Shown here: positions 56,001 through 59,857 of the stretch, one piece after another
Position numbering within the stretch: position 1 is the stretch's first letter
How the letters are laid out: every line of letters begins with the position of its first letter
Assembly: GCA_944739405.2 (NCBI GenBank)
Contig: OX123188.2
Coordinates: 66,173,251 to 66,237,250, forward strand
DNA from: Euclidia mi
Lineage: Eukaryota > Arthropoda > Insecta > Lepidoptera > Erebidae
Direction of reading: 5' to 3'
Length of the DNA stretch: 64,000 nucleotides
The notes under the pieces: model-generated
The model's database searches: none
What the model saw: only the letters and a program-made list of their open reading frames with translations
What the model was told of the DNA's origin: nothing
Program-made: the position numbers and the translations under genes

Positions 56001-58821
56001 GTAAGGTGAATAAATATTTAGAGCGTAACATAACAAAGGGCAACCAAGAATGCAGTTTGCAGGTAGCATTATATTAAAATGATAGTGCTGTTATGCAGCC
56101 GTTGAACTGGCTGTATTGAAAGCAATCTCTGTCATAAACTTATTTCAAACAACGTAAAAATAAAGTATTGAATAAAATATAATAGCAAGTTGATGGTAAA
56201 TCATTTAACTTGAATAATTTTACGGTAAATTGGTAAACGAGCTTAGACCTGTCTACGCAGGTGGCTACTACTTACATAGGCAATACCAACTTTTATTACA
56301 GTTAGTGCATTTCAGATCACAAATTAATAAACTATGTGACATAATATGAATTTAAATGATAATAATATGTCTTTTTATTTAAAAAAAATGGTATATTCCA
56401 ACTTAAATAGGTTCTGATACTGCTAAAGTTTAAGTTTCTTAGTTGAACCGTAGACAATTGCTTTATCTCGTCCTAAGTGACTATGCTACACATAGGAGTT
56501 CTCAAGTCGTGGTATACCGGACACATTGACGTATAAGTATGTGATCAAAACCTGGACCTGAGCTTAGGAGACTAGGACTTTGTCTCAAGTGTCCTTGCTA
56601 CATCAAAATCGATTGCAAATGGGTTTTCGAAATTCCAATTAAATGCATGATTCATGATCTTATCATCTCATCAAAACACATTAGAGACTTGTGTTAGAAA
56701 GATAGTAAAGTAGAAGGTGATATGTAAAATATATGGTGTATGTATACCACATGCGTAGTTCGCGCACCTTTATGGGTACTAAAAATAACACTGAATATAG
56801 CAGTACAATTTTAATGTTTGCAGCCTAGCAGAACAATATCAATGCGATATAAATATGTAAATAATGATGAATAATAAAGAAATAGTCGTCCGGCACTCAC
56901 ATTCGCTAAATGAAACGCAACGGTATTGATACTATTATCACATCGATATAATTCTATGAGAGGCTAGTATTATGGTGGACACACACCTATCCGAGCCGAA
57001 CGCGTCGAACGAATCGAAGTCAAGGAGGCCTCGCACATTAGCAAGAATCGACCGCGCCGAAAGAATCGAGCGCATCGAACAAATGTTTTCCATTTCCTTT
57101 ACGCCTGTCGCACTGCTATTGCATGTGAATTGTGATGGATCTTGACGAGGTTTTTATTTGTCAGTGCTTTATTAATGGAAGATGAAGAAACAATGCGGAA
57201 ATAGTACTCGTGCGTTGCTCTGTCATACCCAACTGATAGCATGCGAGCGCATCGGACGAATCGACCGCACTAACCGCGCCGAATCTGATGACGTCATTAG
57301 AATTCTTCGAGGATTTCTGAGGTTCTTCCAGATTCGGATGATTCGATGCGGACAAGTGTGCGAGGTTTCATGAGATTTCATATAAAGAAATCTAAAATTC
57401 GTTTCGTTCGACGCGTTCGACGCGTTCGGCTCGGATAGGTGTGCGTCCACCTTTACTCCGTACGAGCCCGCCATTCATGCCGAGATATTAAACTGCAACG
57501 ACCCTGTGAATCTTACACTGCAGATTTTTTAACAACTAATTGGAAACAGTATATTTCATTTTTATTAGAATATCCGGTTGTGTTGTAAAAAGTTAAGTCG
57601 TAAGTTTCAAAATGTGTTATACCGGTTTTCGTACAGTAAAGCTGTGTTAACATAGTGTGATTAGTACAAAAGATGTATACCTAGTTATTAGCTGTTGCGC
57701 ATTATTAGCCTTTGAAGTGTAATGAAAGACTTCTCATTAAATATTATAAAACACTTTTATTTTGGAAGCCATGACACAAGTACCATAGCAAAACAGAGCT
57801 AGGTACAACAAATAAAATATACTTATGTTACTTTTCCTAACATTTCTGGTCGTACCGTAACCGTAAACCGTGACGGTACCGACTACTAACTCAGTAGTCG
57901 CTACGGTCCACAGGGTTATCGAGGTGATCTCCGACTCTTGAGTGCAAAGATATTTTTGAGTTGCTGCTGGTTGCGAAAGCTTCATGCTTGGTCTAGACTC
58001 TACAATAACAATTACAGAGATGTCTTTATACGTATGTACGTAGGTACTTTTGATCGTGAACATTCTGAAGACTATTTCTACAGTATAGCGATTCACATTA
58101 AATCCGAGTAATAGTTTCAGCTAATCTTGAGTAGTATTGTGTCTACGATGTTACTATATAGCATCTGAAATTCCCTGCTCATTGACAATGAAATTAAATG
58201 CTCTTTTGAGATACATCAGTGACGATAGCGCTTGCTCGATAGCCGAGATATCGGATACTCGAAACAAACATATTACGAAATTTACGGAAAATGAGTTCAG
58301 ATAATATTAATATTTCAGCTTTTGAAATACCTACGAATGCTTAATCATACAGACTTTAGCAATCCACTGCTAGACAAAAGCCTCTACAAACCTGTCACAA
58401 TAGCATTGAAAATCAATAGAAGGGTTGCTTTAGGGTTTGACGTCAAGTTTCCCGGCTCTTCCCAAAATACCTATTGACTCTTGTGCATTTGCCTTGGTCG
58501 CCTGTTACCACACACCCATGTAGGTAGCGTCACTGTCATGCTAATCTGTCGCCACACGGAAAGAAAACTAAAGTAAACAAATATTAATATTTTGTCGTAG
58601 AATCCGTGTGATGACGTCCGCCACCGTCGCATCTGGTCGAAGAGTAAGTGGTGCGGCACATTACCAAGAGTGCTCGTCATCGGGCCACAGAAGACCGGCA
58701 GCACGGCTTTGTACACGTTCCTTGCTATGCACCCGGCGCTGGTACCTAACCTACCGAGCCCCACTACCTATGAGGAGCTACAGTTCTTCAATAACAACAA
58801 CTATCTCAAAGGATTGGATTG
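1767..58821 (+). CDS. sfl: Heparan sulfate N-deacetylase/N-sulfotransferase (sulfateless/NDST), internal exons of a split gene
   Basis: NDST is a Golgi type II membrane enzyme. It removes acetyl from GlcNAc in heparan sulfate and then transfers sulfate from PAPS to the freed amine, which is the first modification step and is needed for Wg, Hh and FGF signalling in flies (family knowledge). Eight exons on the + strand join in phase: 1767-2019, 5159-5321, 9389-9595, 17786-17963, 20066-20311, 45127-45289, 46775-46957 and 58601-58821. The joined peptide of about 538 residues is collinear with fly sfl and human NDST1. It includes RGFRHRGVMVLPRQTCG, FMTHMSNYGNDRLALYTF and GPQKTGSTALYTFL. The signal anchor and first exons lie upstream of the window, and the rest of the sulfotransferase domain lies downstream. 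All introns are GT..AG. No frameshift or stop is seen in any exon, so the gene appears intact despite heavy transposon load in its introns. Confidence 0.96.
3281..3651 (+). repeat. tRNA-derived SINE, copy 1
   Basis: The head has an A-box-like TAGCCTAGTGG and a B-box-like GGTTCGAATCC, spaced as in a tRNA gene but without a cloverleaf of tRNA quality. The body follows with GTCGGTCCCGG and a region ending near GATAACGCTAGG. The copy at 14599-15001 matches along its whole length, which defines a family. Boundaries are approximate. Confidence 0.8.
4613..4676. repeat. Near-perfect hairpin, about 25 bp stem
   Basis: The left arm 4613-4637 ends TAGTTATTTACAAG and pairs with the right arm 4651-4676, which begins CTTGTAAATAACTA. 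The loop is about 13 bases. The arms differ mainly by one base in the T/A run. It could be a small-RNA precursor or a collapsed MITE. Confidence 0.75.
5159..5321 (+). CDS. sfl: sfl exon (N-deacetylase domain)
   Basis: The acceptor is atcgtag and the donor is gtaaga. It encodes DATLNPASPVLRLARAGETA followed by WGPLPGDHWAVFRANSSTYE and ends RQNEYGSE. It begins on a codon boundary and ends one base into a codon, which matches the phase needed by the exon at 9389. No ATG-initiated ORF marks it, so ORF-only scans miss it. Confidence 0.94.
6019..6069. repeat. Short inverted repeat
   Basis: ACTTAATTTAACTAAT at 6019-6034 is repeated as its exact reverse complement at 6054-6069, with a 19-base loop. 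Confidence 0.75.
6640..6885 (-). mobile_element. Helitron-like non-autonomous repeat (common lepidopteran family)
   Basis: On the minus strand it starts near CTACACTAATATTATAAAG, contains the family phrase about an AAAAACTACTGGACGG core, and ends near GCGGGAAACGGCTAGT. That 3' end (GC-rich hairpin then CTAGT) is the pattern I know from lepidopteran Helitron-like repeats. Related pieces lie at about 37540-37700 and 42395-42500. The class assignment is from memory of the repeat type, not from a search. Confidence 0.55.
9389..9595 (+). CDS. sfl: sfl exon with DIDD motif (deacetylase metal site)
   Basis: The acceptor is tttacag and the donor is gtacgt. It encodes EERMPLATVIQDHGRLDGVQ and continues to DRWILVDIDDIFVGERG. 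The DIDD acidic cluster matches the conserved aspartates of the NDST deacetylase, which is CE4-like (family knowledge). That these residues bind metal here is inferred. An ATG 16 bases before the exon is intronic and not a real start. Confidence 0.95.
9790..12312 (+). mobile_element. 5'-truncated APE-type LINE, CR1/jockey-like
   Basis: The reverse transcriptase and C-terminal region are present, but the N-terminal endonuclease is missing, so the copy is truncated at its 5' end near 9790. After the ORF come about 460 bases of 3' UTR, AATAAA near 12280 and a (TATC)n tail at 12291-12312. Short 3' microsatellite tails are common in CR1-group and related LINEs. It lies in the same orientation as sfl, so its AATAAA could act as a weak intronic poly(A) site. 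The clade within the CR1/jockey group is not certain. Confidence 0.85.
9802..11826 (+). pseudogene. LINE reverse transcriptase with one in-frame stop
   Basis: A linker region is followed by the reverse transcriptase: DYRPISLLPFLSK, GFRPGHSTVTAL, LTLLDFSNAF (first catalytic Asp), GVPQGGVLSPLLFAIF and HLYADDLQIY (catalytic YADD). The reading frame is broken only by TAA at 11299-11301. It continues in the same frame with TMSWRPQLKEMS through to 11826. The catalytic residues look intact, so the defects are 5' truncation and one nonsense codon. A sense codon is expected at the stop from the usual LINE pattern of this region. The first codon at 9802 is not a true start. Confidence 0.88.
12350..12494. 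repeat. Large palindrome / MITE-like fold
   Basis: The left arm is about 12350-12415 and the right arm about 12428-12494. They pair through TAACTTATTTTAAA / TTTAAAATAAGTTTA and ACCTTTGTTTGG / CCAAACAAAGGT, with a short spacer. It lies about 40 bases after the LINE tail. Confidence 0.75.
13396..13647. mobile_element. MITE with about 85 bp inverted arms
   Basis: The inner arms are highly similar: CAGGTGCATGCGATTTTCGA at about 13451-13470 is matched inverted at about 13570-13590, and CCATCGATAGGG is matched by CCCTATCGATGG. The outer parts (13396-13426 and 13613-13647) pair less well. No coding capacity is seen. The superfamily is not assigned because I could not define a target duplication. 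Confidence 0.8.
14599..15001 (+). repeat. tRNA-derived SINE, copy 2
   Basis: It is the same family as 3281-3651, with TAGCCTAGTAG and GGTTCGAATCC boxes and the same body (GTCGGTCCCGG, GATAACGCTAGG). The two copies differ by scattered substitutions and small indels, so they are not recent duplicates of each other. Confidence 0.8.
17786..17963 (+). CDS. sfl: sfl exon (deacetylase domain)
   Basis: The acceptor is tgtccag and the donor is gtaagt. It encodes GTRLHEEDVAAMLASQAALQ and continues with RFNLGYSAKYYHHGTTLENR. It is collinear with the fly and human segment GTRxxxxDV..LGxSGKxxHxGT. The exon is GC-rich against AT-rich flanks. Both ends fall inside codons whose halves match the neighbouring exons (G|GC and TG|G). 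Confidence 0.94.
17964..20065 (+). other. sfl intron, 2.1 kb
   Basis: It contains a CpG-rich block (about 18330-18690). The rest is AT-rich with nothing recognised. ORFs at 19174-19446 and 19659-19841 have no family features. Confidence 0.75.
18330..18690. promoter_or_regulatory. CpG-rich intronic block, candidate regulatory element
   Basis: A stretch dense in CG dinucleotides (for example CGCTCGCGACATCGCGAATC) sits inside an AT-rich intron, with no SINE or LINE hallmark and no convincing coding frame. It ends with a homeodomain-type TAATTG near 18690. The regulatory role is inferred only from composition. Confidence 0.35.
20066..20311 (+). CDS. sfl: sfl exon with HxxxH motif (deacetylase)
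   Basis: The acceptor is tcaacag and the donor is gtaact. It encodes FCHMWNHQQPHLYNNVTHLE, then EHGIPTNSCYSVSPHHSGVY, and ends TSTEEYPHLRPAR. HMWNH fits the H-x3-H metal-binding pattern of CE4 deacetylases and is conserved in NDSTs. NVT is a possible N-glycosylation site. Confidence 0.95.
20550..20775. repeat. Two-copy tandem duplication, about 127 bp unit
   Basis: GAGCTATTCGAAAATAAACC and the roughly 100 bases after it occur at about 20552 and again at about 20679 with few differences. The second copy ends where a SINE-tail fragment begins (about 20786). Confidence 0.85.
20786..20850 (-). repeat. SINE/RTE-type 3' tail fragment
   Basis: TCACGCCTTTTTATCCCCGA followed by AGGGGTAGGCAGAGGTG is the reverse complement of the 3' tail of the SINE at 48603-48865. 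Confidence 0.7.
20940..21339 (+). promoter_or_regulatory. First-exon-like module A (CpG-rich start, ATG and splice donor)
   Basis: A CpG-rich stretch at about 20935-21000 is followed by a purine-rich leader. Then comes ATG TCA TTT AAG CCT at 21325-21339, directly before GTAAGT, so the exon-like unit ends on a codon boundary. The leader contains AGTGAAAAGATGTGATTTGT at 21271-21290, closely matched by module B near 48128-48149. It may be an alternative 5' exon, the first exon of a nested gene, or part of a dispersed repeat. Transcription is not shown by the sequence. Confidence 0.35.
22425..22560 (-). repeat. SINE 3' part, minus strand
   Basis: TTCACGCCTTTTATCCCCGA and the following GGGGTAGGCAGAGGTG are the inverted tail of the 48603-48865 SINE. 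They are followed by an inverted body with AGGGGGCGAGCCTATTGCC. The tRNA-like head is missing. Confidence 0.75.
22564..25550. mobile_element. TTAA-flanked fold-back element with central satellite
   Basis: The outer ends are TTAAGGACGCGTTTAC at 22564-22579 and its exact reverse complement at 25535-25550, so TTAA flanks a 12 bp perfect terminal repeat. Inside lie long inverted arms (about 22731-23095 and 24590-24953) that carry TTTAGATATTATTTTGTTTC and its complement. The centre is a 120 bp tandem array. TTAA target sites are typical of piggyBac-type elements, but the usual CCC start of those ends is absent and there is no transposase. 'Fold-back' describes the structure; superfamily is uncertain. 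Confidence 0.7.
23101..24660. repeat. Tandem array, 13 units of exactly 120 bp with 600 bp higher-order period
   Basis: Units begin GCAAGAGTCATTGAATAACC (or GTAAGAG...) at 23101 and every 120 bases to 24541. Unit-specific variants recur five units apart: ATGCGTAGCTTTACTCACAC is in units 23461 and 24061, ATGTTTAAAC in 23581 and 24181, and ATCTAATAACC in 23701 and 24301. That makes 23461-24060 and 24061-24660 two copies of a five-unit higher-order repeat. As 120 is divisible by three, minus-strand ORFs of 66-75 codons appear with a 40-residue repeat. I take these as a by-product. Confidence 0.95.
25580..25650 (-). repeat. tRNA-derived SINE head fragment
   Basis: The minus strand reads CAGCGATAGCCCAGTGG, then a B-box-like GGGTTCGCTCC. 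It resembles the head of the 3281/14599 SINE family, and the body is missing. Confidence 0.65.
26223..26640 (+). pseudogene. RTE-type LINE 3' fragment with (ATG)n tail
   Basis: The + strand encodes MMYGAETWSLAMGLIRKLRV and then, across frameshifts, a stretch matching the RTE C-terminal pattern (KWQWAGHIARR-like, then RWTDDLVGV-like). The end is CGGCTGATATGATGATGATG, an ATG-repeat tail. It is 5' truncated. It is a different subfamily from the RTE at 59858-63203; its tail family recurs at 48236-48330. Confidence 0.8.
26700..26776 (+). repeat. LINE/SINE-like 3' end with (ATT)n tail
   Basis: TCTGTATGGGTTTTTATTACCTGAATTAAA followed by (ATT)5 closely matches 35850-35905, which reads TCTGTATGGGTTATTATTAC and ends in (ATT)n. 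The R4/Dong element begins directly after this tail. Confidence 0.65.
26777..30840 (-). mobile_element. R4/Dong-clade LINE, nearly full length, in a TTA repeat
   Basis: The element lies on the minus strand, between ATT/TTA repeats at 26762-26776 and 30841-30856. It has a 5' leader (about 30610-30840), one long disrupted ORF (about 30600-27039) and a 3' UTR of about 260 bases. Dong of Bombyx mori is known to insert in TAA repeats, and the flanks fit that. About 4.1 kb is near full length for the clade. Confidence 0.85.
27039..30600 (-). pseudogene. R4/Dong polyprotein: N-terminal domain, reverse transcriptase, restriction-like endonuclease; two stops, one frameshift
   Basis: Reading the minus strand, an open N-terminal part (about 30600-30199) includes RMRWTEDISTFIMRTYYRIT, a conserved N-terminal module of this clade, before an in-frame TAG at 30196-30198. 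The same frame reopens at 30195 and runs to TAA at 28075-28077. The RT has CAYIDYKKAFDSIPHSWLL, GIYQGDSLSPMWFCLALNP and THLIYMDDIKLYS, with catalytic Asp residues present. The frame continues (INTYAVPILTYSFGIIKW) until a frameshift near 27640-27660. The last part has the zinc-knuckle-like CRKC..H..C motif and RPDITL...TYLIDIAVPN, the PD..D site of the restriction-like endonuclease. All catalytic motifs are readable, so decay is light. Confidence 0.88.
30857..31757. repeat. GC-rich repeat fragment between TTA runs
   Basis: This block of about 880 bases is much richer in G and C than its flanks and is bounded by (TTA)n at 30841-30856 and 31739-31757. An ORF at 31190-31693 has no recognisable domain. 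It may be a remnant of another element that uses TTA/TAA sites or the locus into which Dong jumped. Not identified. Confidence 0.45.
33230..34077 (+). pseudogene. YqaJ-type exonuclease (viral recombinase family), broken copy
   Basis: The 5' part reads DYSIIGATPDGLIGPNTIVEI followed by TAA where the family has the lysine of E-x-K. After more stops and a frameshift near 33620 it reads YYQIQGQRHVTRKQKCLFAV and continues open to 34077. GATPDG, the E-x-K position and YYQIQGQ are the nuclease-core motifs of lambda-exonuclease/YqaJ proteins, which in insect genomes are often carried by transposons. Near the C-terminus a 39 bp unit encoding EISTIPSRKRKVN is tandemly duplicated in frame; RKRKV looks like a nuclear localisation signal. 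AATAAA follows at about 34093. At least three stops and a frameshift make it non-functional. Confidence 0.75.
35838..35905 (+). repeat. LINE/SINE-like 3' end with (ATT)n tail
   Basis: It is similar to 26700-26776 over about 50 bases and ends in AATATTATTATTATTATTAT. The GC-rich stretch just upstream (35530-35700) may belong to the same retroposon. Confidence 0.6.
37540..37700 (+). mobile_element. Helitron-like repeat fragment
   Basis: It starts CTAGTATTATAAATGTCAAA, has a GATG-rich stretch and then ACGCAAAAACTACTTAATGG. It is the same family as the minus-strand repeat at 6640-6885. The GC-rich 3' end is missing. Confidence 0.55.
38164..38307 (+). CDS. Short ORF inside the Harbinger-like element, possible gene remnant
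   Basis: It is 47 codons from ATG at 38164 to TAG, beginning MSDLRDFYSSQQALFEYIS and ending WLRFLRKFIQMI. It could be the N-terminus of an element-encoded protein. I recognise no domain, and the following sequence has no continuation I can support. Confidence 0.25.
   Translation: MSDLRDFYSSQQALFEYISYIHRYGGSKLKDDDTIWLRFLRKFIQMI
38579..39188 (-). mobile_element. 610 bp GC-rich retroposon with poly(A) and 18 bp target duplication
   Basis: On the minus strand it ends in a run of 16 A (T at 38579-38594). It is flanked by identical ACTAGGAACAAATCCTGT at 38561-38578 and 39189-39206. The exact duplication and long poly(A) point to a recent insertion. Near the 3' end it carries TTTTTAGTCAGTAAGAGTCT, which I recognise as the 3' tail of an abundant lepidopteran LINE/SINE family. 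No intact protein is encoded, so it would need a LINE enzyme in trans. ORFs on both strands reflect its high GC. Confidence 0.88.
40537..40590 (+). repeat. SINE/RTE-type 3' tail fragment
   Basis: GTGGGTGTAATATTACACCT then CTGCCTACCCCTCCGGGGAT matches the tail of the SINE at 48603-48865. Confidence 0.65.
40890..41660. repeat. Minisatellite, about 111 bp unit, 7 copies
   Basis: ACAAAATGGCGGATTA-like anchors occur near 40911, 41022, 41133, 41244, 41357, 41467 and 41582. Other shared words are CCAAGATGGCCGC, CCTCAATATGGGTATC and GGCTTGATTGGTAGAAT. It begins about 30 bases after the right end of the Harbinger-like element. Most units carry two ATGGC words. Confidence 0.92.
42395..42500 (+). mobile_element. 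Helitron-like 3' end
   Basis: It ends GCGAAGCCGCGGGCGAAAGC followed by TAGTA, the GC-rich hairpin plus CTAGT end common to lepidopteran Helitron-like repeats. Upstream words such as TACATAGGCTACC match the 6640-6885 copy. Confidence 0.6.
43174..44189. mobile_element. 1.0 kb non-autonomous DNA element with subterminal 13 bp motif array
   Basis: The left end TAAGGTAACTGCACCAGTGA and the right end (reverse complement) TAAGGTAAGTGCACCGGTAA form imperfect terminal inverted repeats. Between them the motif CCAGTAATGGACA (with variants) occurs at least 13 times, mostly forward in the left half and inverted in the right half. This is the layout of transposase-binding subterminal repeats. No transposase is seen. 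Exact ends and superfamily are uncertain; TA or TAA flanks are possible. Confidence 0.7.
44865..45060 (+). repeat. RTE-family 3' UTR fragment
   Basis: It contains GTAAGAGGCGACTAGGGAAA and ends TGTACCATGATGATATAA. The GGCGACTAAGGG word and ATG-type end recur at 47340-47590 and 48485-48600. Confidence 0.55.
45127..45289 (+). CDS. sfl: sfl exon (deacetylase C-terminal part)
   Basis: The acceptor is ggcacag and the donor is gtgagt. It encodes LRRGFRHRGVMVLPRQTCG, then a segment ending GGELFQTVINNP. The MVLPRQTCGLFTHT stretch is nearly invariant in NDSTs and carries a conserved cysteine. The preceding intron is 24.8 kb, the longest here. Confidence 0.95.
45290..46774 (+). other. sfl intron, 1.5 kb
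   Basis: This is AT-rich with no transposon I can name. The acceptor GTGTGCAG lies at 46774. Confidence 0.75.
46775..46957 (+). CDS. sfl: sfl exon (domain linker region)
   Basis: The acceptor is gtgtgcag and the donor is gtgagt. It is 61 complete codons with phase 0 on both sides, encoding INVFMTHMSNYGNDRLALYT and ending RPDELNPLWG. It joins the deacetylase half to the sulfotransferase half. Confidence 0.95.
47340..47590 (+). repeat. RTE-family 3' UTR fragment
   Basis: It contains GTCGTAAAAGGCGACTGAGG and AACCTATATCCAGCAGTGGA and ends near ATGATGAATAG. It is the same family as 44865-45060 and 48236-48330. Confidence 0.6.
47840..48194 (+). promoter_or_regulatory. First-exon-like module B (CpG-rich start, ATG and splice donor)
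   Basis: A CpG-rich stretch (GCGCCCGCGCCGCGTCCGAT, about 47860) is followed by a leader with AGTGAAAAGACTGTGATCTG at 48128-48147. Then ATG GAA ATA CTT at 48183-48194 lies directly before GTAAGT. The phase is 0, the same as the next sfl exon at 58601. Splicing would give an NDST form that begins MEIL and holds only the sulfotransferase half. This is a hypothesis; a nested gene or a repeat is equally possible because module A has a related leader. Confidence 0.4.
48236..48330 (+). repeat. RTE-family 3' end
   Basis: TCGGTCTGTGTGGAGAACCT and GGAGGCCTATGTCCAGCAGT match the end of the fragment at 26223-26640, and a short ATGATGATAATAAA tail follows. Confidence 0.65.
48485..48600 (+). repeat. RTE-family 3' UTR fragment
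   Basis: CTTCCCGTGGGTGGCGTAAG followed by AGGCGACTAAGGGATAACAC is the shared word set of this family. Confidence 0.6.
48603..48865 (+). repeat. tRNA-derived SINE with RTE-like tail
   Basis: The head CTCGTTGGTCTCGCGGCA (A-box region) and GGTTCGATTCC (B box) are tRNA-like. The body has CAATAGGCTCGCCCCTAATT. The tail CTCTGCCTACCCCTTCGGGG then ATAAAAGGCGTGA is nearly the same as the end of the RTE at 59858-63203 (CTCTGCCTACCCCTCCGGGA, AACAGGCGTGAGTC). A shared tail is how SINEs recruit a partner LINE enzyme. Confidence 0.85.
49407..49484. repeat. Three tandem copies of a 26 bp unit
   Basis: ACGGAATAGCACCCAAGAAT plus TTTATG occurs at 49433-49458 and 49459-49484 exactly. A first copy at 49407-49432 starts ATGG instead of ACGG. 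Confidence 0.95.
50995..52035 (+). mobile_element. RTE 3' fragment split by a MITE
   Basis: The left part 50995-51172 encodes the RTE C-terminal pattern (GHMERMDDERLSK-like, then GRGRPRRTFSDQIGDILKKG). The right part 51928-52035 resumes with GATGGGAGTAAATGAAGC, then CTACCCCTCCGGGAAACAGG and a TATGTGTGTATGTATG tail. It is the same subfamily as the full element at 59858-63203 and is 5' truncated. A TIR element interrupts it. Confidence 0.85.
51173..51927. mobile_element. MITE with 16 bp perfect terminal inverted repeats, nested in an RTE fragment
   Basis: AAAGGACAATGGCAGA at 51173-51188 and TCTGCCATTGTCCTTT at 51912-51927 are exact complements. The flanking RTE sequence is contiguous in the intact RTE copy, so the 755 bp between is an insertion. 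No ORF of note. The target duplication is unclear. Confidence 0.85.
53150..54190 (+). pseudogene. Jockey-like LINE C-terminal fragment, interrupted
   Basis: FLGLILDSKLQWVRTLHIS (about 53155-53210) is the usual region after the RT core. After an AT-rich interruption (about 53290-53690) the pattern resumes with DTARLVYF, then ADIENIFILQKRAVRAIYQL and IGILTVASQYIYASVMHVR, and decays through about 54190 (NKAYYSLKDYFND-like). The order matches jockey-type LINEs. It has many stops and frameshifts. Confidence 0.75.
56974..57451. mobile_element. 478 bp MITE with long terminal inverted repeats
   Basis: GGTGGACACACACCTATCCG then AGCCGAACGCGTCGAACGAA on the left is matched inverted on the right up to GTCCACC at 57445-57451, with one short insertion (an extra GCGTCGAAC). 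Internal CGAATCGA-type words (CGCGCCGAA, CGAGCGCATCGAA) recur near both ends. A short ORF from 57178 (MKKQCGN...) is not convincing. Confidence 0.8.
58601..58821 (+). CDS. sfl: sfl exon with PAPS-binding loop (start of sulfotransferase domain)
   Basis: The acceptor is gtcgtag and the donor is gtaagt. It encodes NPCDDVRHRRIWSKSKWCG, then LPRVLVIGPQKTGSTALYTF, and ends FFNNNNYLKGLDW. GPQKTGST is the 5'-phosphosulfate binding loop; its lysine is the proposed catalytic base in human NDST1 (family knowledge). The exon ends two bases into a Trp codon, so coding must continue past the window. Confidence 0.96.
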
Positions 58822-59857
58822 GTAAGTACATACATGATATTTATTTTAAAGTATGCATCTTTCAGTATATAGATTGGTGAACTCTATTGGAAATTATTCT
58901 GCTACGCTTTTATCAAGCCCGAGATTTCCTCTAACGTTTGACTGACGTTGACGCGGCGTGCACTCGACGTAGTCCAGCGAAGTGGGTCCGATCCCACTAA
59001 AATAGAGATAGCTGCTATCTCTCACGTTAGAGGGATCGGACTCATCGGACACTAAGTTAGACGTAAAAGGGGCTATACAACCACAATCTATCTTTAGCCT
59101 GCATATGTTTTGTGCGACTAGATGATTTTGAGCATTAAATATTTTGCTTTGCATTTATATCTTTATCATGATCAATGTTTTAGTCTTGTTTGAATTCTCT
59201 AATTTACTGCGCATCCAGTCAGCAGACTAAATTAAATTAATTTGGTCTCTTTTAAGGTCATACGCCAGTAACCTTTTAAAGAAATTAATATATATATACA
59301 AATACCTACTCGGTGGAACTGTATTCATTCATACATATATACCACCCACGCTGTCGGTAGGCGTAACGCGCCATGTTTTTAGCGCCCACATAATACACGC
59401 CGAAACTATTGTGTAACATTATTGAGTTAGGTTCTCTTAATAAGCTAATAACCCTTTATATGACGTGATACCGAAAACCAGGATCAGTCCCGATATACAC
59501 TAGTATTTGTGTTAGCGAACCAGTGAAGTATGCTTATTATCCGTAAGTTTACTTACATAGAATTAAATGAAATAAATTTGAAATGCCATGCCCACTTCTC
59601 GCAGTGAAAGCCACAGCCAAACCACGCAACATATTTTGATGCAATTTGGTACTTAGTAAGCTTTATTACTAAGGAAAACCGCATATTTTTAATTCATCAT
59701 TCAAGAGCTAAACGAAATTTCATGCGCATGAAACCACGAGCTCAGCAATGTTCAGTGTAAGGCGCGTACTTTTCTGACTTGAATTTTCACAAACAATTTA
59801 ATTTGAAGAGTACATTAGTCACATAACACTACATCATCGAAAAGTGGAACAAATTAC

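Larger units (their letters stand above)
46958..58600 (+). other. sfl intron, 11.6 kb
   Basis: It holds the repeats listed separately and the exon-like module B. No further feature is recognised in 46958-47335, 48870-49400, 49490-50990, 52040-53145, 54195-56970 and 57455-58600. Confidence 0.75.

Noticed and set aside
57737..58096. 119-codon minus-strand ORF
   Set aside because: No recognisable family or conserved motif; composition is that of intronic sequence.
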